Positions 59,275 to 64,000 of a DNA stretch of 64,000 nt are shown piece by piece. Position 1 is the stretch's first letter. Every line of letters starts with the position of its first letter. The DNA is from Candidatus Accumulibacter proximus (GTDB lineage: Bacteria > Pseudomonadota > Gammaproteobacteria > Burkholderiales > Rhodocyclaceae): assembly GCA_016709675.1 (NCBI GenBank), contig JADJMH010000006.1, forward strand, positions 1-64,000. Reading direction: 5' to 3'. The notes under the pieces were generated by a model. The model ran no database searches and was not told where the DNA came from. It saw only the letters and a program-made list of their open reading frames with translations. Position numbers and translations under genes: made by a program.

Positions 59275-62200
59275 ATGTCGATCAGCACTGTTGATAAGCA
59301 GGCGGTAATCCAGCTCACGGGGCCAACGACTTGGCGCAGCCTCCAGGTCGACCCGGGAGGCGCGCAGATTAGGGGTGGGATTTCGGAACGGCCTTACGCA
59401 TGGCTCGGCATGGGGCATATTCACTGGCCGCCATTTTCTCTGTACCACGGAAATGGGTCCTGGGTGCCCATCACTACCTCTCAGAAAGCTCGGGCGTCCC
59501 TCAACATTCCTGGATTCGAGTCCCTATACACCTCTTCGTTGTCGGCTGGGGGAGAGTTGACGACCTCCGAGGTCCTGACTCCCTCTCGACAGGTGTTTAC
59601 GCCGCCGCTGTCGGGCGCCAGCCCGGTGACATTCGAGTATGAGTATATGAAGGAAACTTTTAACCTCGAAAGTCTGACCCGCAAGTTTGAGTATGCCTTT
59701 ACGCGCACTTTCCCCTGGGGGGAGTGGCAGCTGGAGGCATACTCAGATGAGTCCAAAATCACACTGAGATGGTCTCCGGTCGGACCATTCGGGTTCACCG
59801 AAGGAGCGGACCACTATCCCGGCGACGACGCTCAGTTCCCGGCCAGCATGGGCATTTGGGACAGTGCGCGGGACAACGACTTTGACGCGCTCGGTGGGGA
59901 CGATTGGGTCGATGTGGGTGAAGGCAACGACGCGGCGTATGGCGGAGCGGGTGTCGACACCCTGCGGGGCGGGAACGGCAACGACACCCTCGATGGCGGC
60001 ACGGAGGCTGACCTGCTGGTGGGCGGATCCGGCGACGACGACTACGTCGTCGACCGTCCCGGCGACCAGATCGTCGAGGCTGCGGACGAGGGGATTGACA
60101 TCGTGCGCGTGCGCTTTTCGGCCGCGGGCACCTTCGTTCTCCCGGCGAACGTCGACGACGCGATCATTGACAACGCCACCGCCGGCGTGAACCTCACCGG
60201 CAATCCGCTGGCCAACCGGCTGACCGGCAACAATCTCGCGAATGTCCTGCTGGGATTGGGCGGCGACGACCAGTTGAGCGGCCTCAATGGGGCCGACAGC
60301 CTGACTGGCGGCGCTGGCAGGGACACGCTGTACGGAGGAGCGGGCGACGACACGCTCTACTACGAGTCCGAGGCCGACGAACTCTACGGTGGCGTGGACG
60401 ATGACCGGTTTGCCGCGGGTGACCCAACGAAGCAGATCGACGGGACCACACACCTGCTCAATGGCAACGGCGGCAAGGATCGTCTGGAACTCGCCGGGGC
60501 TGCCGCCGACTACCGCGTCCGGGTGGACATCCCGCCTAGCGGCTTCTGGAAAGCCACCACCACCACGATCGCCCGCGGTGTGGGCAGTTCGCTGCCGGAC
60601 GTCACGCTGTCGACGCAGGAAATCGAGAAGGCCGTCTACCAGGCGCCGATTGCCAACGTCGTAGACCTCGAAGGCGCCAACACCATCGCAGAAATGGCGC
60701 GGCAGATGATCGACGTCTATACAGCGCAACCCCGCGTCGGGATCTTCGACGACGCGGCCGGGACGCCGCGAAACTGGCATCCGGTTGCGGCGATCGAACT
60801 CGGGATGCAGCCGAGCGGTTGGAACCTGCACGGGCAGGACGTGGGACAGTATCTGTTTGCTGGCGGCGTCTATGAGGAGACGGCGCGGAAGAGTTACAAC
60901 TTTCTCAGCAACGACACGACCGCCACCGTCTGGTCGGGCCTGGTGGACGGGAGGAAGACGCTCTCCGTCAGCTTCAAGGGATCGAACGACACGTCCGACT
61001 GGGACCAAGACGTGCGGCATGTCCTTGCCAACGGAGGACAGGTTCTCGAAGCTTTCTATGAGAAGCACCGGCCGCTGGTCGACGCGCTCAAGACCTACCT
61101 GGCCGATGAAGGAGCGAGAATCGACCAGGTGCTGGTCTCGGGGCACAGCCTGGGCGGCGCCATGGTGCAGCATCTGGTCGCCGAGCTGGCCCCGCTCGTC
61201 GGCGGCAAGGTTCACGGCTATACGTTCGGCTCGATTGGCGGCGCCTCCGGGACTGCAGCGCCGGTGAGCGGAAAGATCGTCAATTTTGTGCACCTTCATG
61301 ATATAGCCAACCTAATTAATGTGAATGGCGGCCAGGAGGATACCCGGGGAGGCGTGCAGGTCATCCTCCGGACCGCACTCGCGTCCACCCCGTGGGGCGA
61401 ACACTTCAAGGAGCCTTACGGCGAGGACATGAACTTCCTGCTGGAGGCCGCGGCTGATCCCGACACGGCCTTTGGTAAGACTTCTCTGGCCGAGAAGCTG
61501 CGAAACGGCGAGGTGTGGCAAGGTGACAAGAATGACGTAACGTCGATCCAGCTCGCGACGGGAACCGACGGCAAGGATATTCTGGAGTACGTGCCAGGGG
61601 ATCGCTTTCTCCTCGGTGGTAAGGGGAACGACCGTCTAGTCTTCGTGGCCGAGGCGGTTGACCTCGTCATGGACGGCGGACCTGGCGACAAAGACCGTGC
61701 GGTCATCCTGGGCGGACCCGACATCGTCCTCGCACGTCAGTCCGACACGTCAGTCTGGGTTTGGGACCGCGGGCAGTTGCTGGGCAGGCTATACGGGATC
61801 GAGGAGTTTTCTTTGCCAGGGGGGCCGCCAGGCTCCAACATCCCGTTCGACGACTTTACGTCGCCGGCCGCACAACGCAGTATGTCGCCGACCGTACAAC
61901 GTCCGGCTCCCGGGACGACGATCTTCATGGTCGACGGAGGGTCGGACTCCGCTGACGCTGGCGACGGGGCGATGACCGTCATCGGTACGAGCGGCGACGA
62001 CACCATCCTGGCCGGGCGGGGCGACAAGACCATCGGCGGCGGTGACGGGGACGACACGCTGATCGTCAAACCTGCATATGAGGTCGCGAACCTGACCGAG
62101 ACCATCGTGCTCGACGGCGGGCCAGGCAAGGACCTGCTGATCGGCGCGCAAGGGAACGAAACGTTCATCGTCGATGACGCAGGGGACGTCGTCGTTGACC

Positions 62201-64000
62201 TCGGGGGAATGGACCGCGTCGAAAGCTCGGTCTCGTTCGTGCTTCCTGATGGCGTCGAGCACCTCGATCTCCAGGGTCTGGATGCGATTGACGGCATGGG
62301 GAACGACAGTGCCAACCAGTTGCGTGGAAACAGCGCCGCCAACCGACTGTTCGGCGAGGGCGGAGCAGACACGCTGATCGGTGGCGACGGCTCCGATACC
62401 TACGGCGTCGACGACGCCGGCGACCAGGTGATCGAAACCAACGCCGTCGCAGCCACGGGTGGCAGCGACCTCGTTCTCAGCGCGCTGGCCAGCTACACGC
62501 TGCCGGACAACGTCGAGAACGGCCGGATCGTGGCGGGCGGGGCCGCCAACCTCGACGGCAACATCCTCGACAACCTGCTTGAAGCCGGCGTCGGCGACAA
62601 CGTCATTGCCGGCGATGCCGGCAGCGACACCCTGTCCTGGGCCCATGGCGTCATTGCTGCCGGCGGCGTCAGCGCGAGTCTCGTCACCGGCACCGCCAGC
62701 GGCGGCTCGGGGAGCGACCGCTTCACCGGCATCGAGCATTTGATCGGCTCAACGGACGACGACCGCCTCACCGGCGATGCAAACGCCAACAACCTGCAGG
62801 GAGGTGCGGGCAACGACACGCTCGACGGCGGTGCCGGTGCCGATACGCTCGCCGGTGGCGATGGCAGCGACACGTATTACGTTGACAACGCTGGCGATGT
62901 GGTGACCGAAACCAACGCCGATCCGGCGACTGGCGGCAGCGACGACGTCTACAGCTATCTGGCGGACTACATCCTGCCGGCCCAGGTCGAGAACGGCCGT
63001 ATCCTTTCGACCGGTGCCGCCAACCTCGCCGGCAACAGTCTCGACAACCTCCTTTACGCTGGCGCCGGCGACAACGTCATTGCCGGCGATGCCGGCAGCG
63101 ACACGCTCTCGTGGGCCTACGGCGTCATCGGTGCCAGCGGTGTCGTCGCAAGTCTCGTCACGGGAACCGCCAGTGGGGGCTCGGGCGCCGATACCTTCAG
63201 CGGCATCGAGCACCTGACCGGCTCCGCCAACGACGACAGCCTCACCGGCGACAGCAGTGGGAACGAGCTGAATGGAGCAGCCGGCAACGACACACTCGAC
63301 GGGGGGGCCGGTGTCGACACGCTCGCCGGTGGCGACGGCAGCGACACCTATTATGTTGATGACGCTGGCGATGTGGTGACCGAGACCAACGCCGATCCGG
63401 CGACTGGCGGCAGCGACGACGTCTACAGCTATCTGGCGGACTACATCCTGCCGGCCCAGGTCGAGAACGGCCGTATCCTTTCGACCGGTGCCGCCAACCT
63501 CGCCGGCAACAGTCTCGACAACCTCCTTTACGCTGGCGCCGGCGACAACGTCATTGCCGGCGATGCCGGCAGCGACACGCTCTCGTGGGCCTACGGGGTG
63601 ACGGGTGCTGCCGGCGTCAGTGCCAGCCTCGTCACCCACACGGCAAGCGACGGTTCTGGTGCCGATACCTTTACCGGCATCGAGCACCTGACCGGCTCCG
63701 CCAACGACGACAGCCTCACCGGCGACAGCAGTGGCAACGAGCTGAATGGAGCAGGCGGCAACGACTTGCTCATCGGTGGTGCCGGTGCCGACACACTCAT
63801 CGGTGGCAGCGGCGCCGACCAGATGATCGGCGGCGACGGATCCGACACCTACTACGTTGACGATTCCGGCGACGGGGTGACCGAAACCGACGCCGATCCG
63901 GCGACTGGCGGTAGCGACACCGTCTATAGCTTCCTCCGGGCCTATACGCTGCCCGACAACGTCGAGAACGGTGGTATCCGTTCAGCCACGGCTGCCGACC
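59275..64000 (+). CDS. RTX protein with class-3 lipase domain, partial (runs off right edge)
   Basis: A single frame stays open from ATG 59275 (AGAAGAGG upstream) to the window end, 1,575 codons without a stop. Residues 1-195 are a non-repeat N-terminal domain with no signal peptide (MSISTVDKQAVIQLTGPTTW...). RTX repeats follow (about 200-400), then an alpha/beta-hydrolase domain (about 460-740) with the nucleophile elbow VSGHSLGGAMVQHL (Ser625) and downstream FGSIGGASG, Asp676 (VHLHDIANLIN) and His710 (WGEHFKEP) as candidate triad residues, typical of Lipase_3 (fungal lipase-like). From about residue 900 it is RTX again, with a 435-base tandem module (YYVDNAGDVVTETNADPATGGSD ... VIAGDAGSDTLSWA) repeated to the edge. 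It is likely a T1SS-exported lipase or esterase. It differs from the five giants and lacks their shared spacers in the part seen. Confidence 0.85.
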   Translation, partial: MSISTVDKQAVIQLTGPTTWRSLQVDPGGAQIRGGISERPYAWLGMGHIHWPPFSLYHGNGSWVPITTSQKARASLNIPGFESLYTSSLSAGGELTTSEVLTPSRQVFTPPLSGASPVTFEYEYMKETFNLESLTRKFEYAFTRTFPWGEWQLEAYSDESKITLRWSPVGPFGFTEGADHYPGDDAQFPASMGIWDSARDNDFDALGGDDWVDVGEGNDAAYGGAGVDTLRGGNGNDTLDGGTEADLLVGGSGDDDYVVDRPGDQIVEAADEGIDIVRVRFSAAGTFVLPANVDDAIIDNATAGVNLTGNPLANRLTGNNLANVLLGLGGDDQLSGLNGADSLTGGAGRDTLYGGAGDDTLYYESEADELYGGVDDDRFAAGDPTKQIDGTTHLLNGNGGKDRLELAGAAADYRVRVDIPPSGFWKATTTTIARGVGSSLPDVTLSTQEIEKAVYQAPIANVVDLEGANTIAEMARQMIDVYTAQPRVGIFDDAAGTPRNWHPVAAIELGMQPSGWNLHGQDVGQYLFAGGVYEETARKSYNFLSNDTTATVWSGLVDGRKTLSVSFKGSNDTSDWDQDVRHVLANGGQVLEAFYEKHRPLVDALKTYLADEGARIDQVLVSGHSLGGAMVQHLVAELAPLVGGKVHGYTFGSIGGASGTAAPVSGKIVNFVHLHDIANLINVNGGQEDTRGGVQVILRTALASTPWGEHFKEPYGEDMNFLLEAAADPDTAFGKTSLAEKLRNGEVWQGDKNDVTSIQLATGTDGKDILEYVPGDRFLLGGKGNDRLVFVAEAVDLVMDGGPGDKDRAVILGGPDIVLARQSDTSVWVWDRGQLLGRLYGIEEFSLPGGPPGSNIPFDDFTSPAAQRSMSPTVQRPAPGTTIFMVDGGSDSADAGDGAMTVIGTSGDDTILAGRGDKTIGGGDGDDTLIVKPAYEVANLTETIVLDGGPGKDLLIGAQGNETFIVDDAGDVVVDLGGMDRVESSVSFVLPDGVEHLDLQGLDAIDGMGNDSANQLRGNSAANRLFGEGGADTLIGGDGSDTYGVDDAGDQVIETNAVAATGGSDLVLSALASYTLPDNVENGRIVAGGAANLDGNILDNLLEAGVGDNVIAGDAGSDTLSWAHGVIAAGGVSASLVTGTASGGSGSDRFTGIEHLIGSTDDDRLTGDANANNLQGGAGNDTLDGGAGADTLAGGDGSDTYYVDNAGDVVTETNADPATGGSDDVYSYLADYILPAQVENGRILSTGAANLAGNSLDNLLYAGAGDNVIAGDAGSDTLSWAYGVIGASGVVASLVTGTASGGSGADTFSGIEHLTGSANDDSLTGDSSGNELNGAAGNDTLDGGAGVDTLAGGDGSDTYYVDDAGDVVTETNADPATGGSDDVYSYLADYILPAQVENGRILSTGAANLAGNSLDNLLYAGAGDNVIAGDAGSDTLSWAYGVTGAAGVSASLVTHTASDGSGADTFTGIEHLTGSANDDSLTGDSSGNELNGAGGNDLLIGGAGADTLIGGSGADQMIGGDGSDTYYVDDSGDGVTETDADPATGGSDTVYSFLRAYTLPDNVENGGIRSATAAD

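Noticed and set aside
58938..59294. Plus-strand 118-codon frame upstream of the RTX lipase
   Set aside because: It overlaps the promoter and start of the lipase gene, with no family similarity or Shine-Dalgarno sequence.
1..64000. Type I secretion genes (ABC transporter, membrane fusion protein, TolC) for the RTX proteins
   Set aside because: Looked for and not found; no frame shows ABC signature or membrane-fusion features, so export is inferred from the C-termini only.

Overview
The window is GC-rich bacterial DNA of proteobacterial type, possibly a betaproteobacterium of the Rhodocyclales/Accumulibacter kind; that placement rests on general gene content and is weak. It is dominated by giant acidic exoproteins made of RTX (GGxGxDxUx) calcium-binding nonapeptides, probably secreted by a type I system, although no secretion gene lies in the window. 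Five giant paralogues (1625-19788, 24073-30320, 32111-41173, 41619-48014, 50201-57100) share almost the same C-terminal region ending in DFLIV. A sixth, different RTX protein with a class-3 lipase domain starts at 59275 and runs off the right edge.

Layout. 1-1287: partial lipoprotein (-) and a DUF3616 protein. 1625-19788: a pure-repeat RTX giant built from two exact internal amplifications and broken by about 24 small indels. 19865-23924: a GT41 (SPINDLY/OGT-type) glycosyltransferase with TPRs, a TIGR03032 protein and APS kinase cysC (-). 24073-30320: FG-GAP/RTX giant reading away from cysC. 30377-32094: rearranged copy of the same cassette, with an OGT stub joined to a beheaded HigB toxin, intact HigA, second cysC (-) and a broken FG-GAP start. 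32111-41173: RTX giant interrupted by an IS1111-type element (32363-33838) whose removal restores the frame exactly. 41286-41447: promoter, c-di-GMP-I riboswitch and terminator in front of the FG-GAP/RTX gene 41619-48014. 48080-50022: OGT stub, remnant GNAT toxin with intact DUF1778 antitoxin, and a complete UPF0175/DUF3368 toxin-antitoxin pair. 50201-57100: intact FG-GAP/RTX giant. 57175-58843: third OGT copy cut off at a transposase remnant. 59275 onward: RTX lipase-like protein.

The pattern suggests a cassette [cysC <- | -> FG-GAP/RTX giant - GT41 glycosyltransferase - TIGR03032] that was amplified and then eroded by recombination, toxin-antitoxin modules and insertion sequences. A working model (inference) is a set of c-di-GMP-controlled surface or matrix adhesins whose very many Asn-Asp-Thr/Ser sites could be substrates of the adjacent cytoplasmic GT41 enzyme, as HMW1C modifies its partner adhesin. 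All six FG-GAP blocks contain exactly seven repeats, so each probably forms a seven-bladed propeller.

Many coding frames here are broken by one-base indels, often in homopolymers. Correcting them restores exact repeat lengths, so consensus errors in a repetitive assembly are a real alternative to true pseudogenes.
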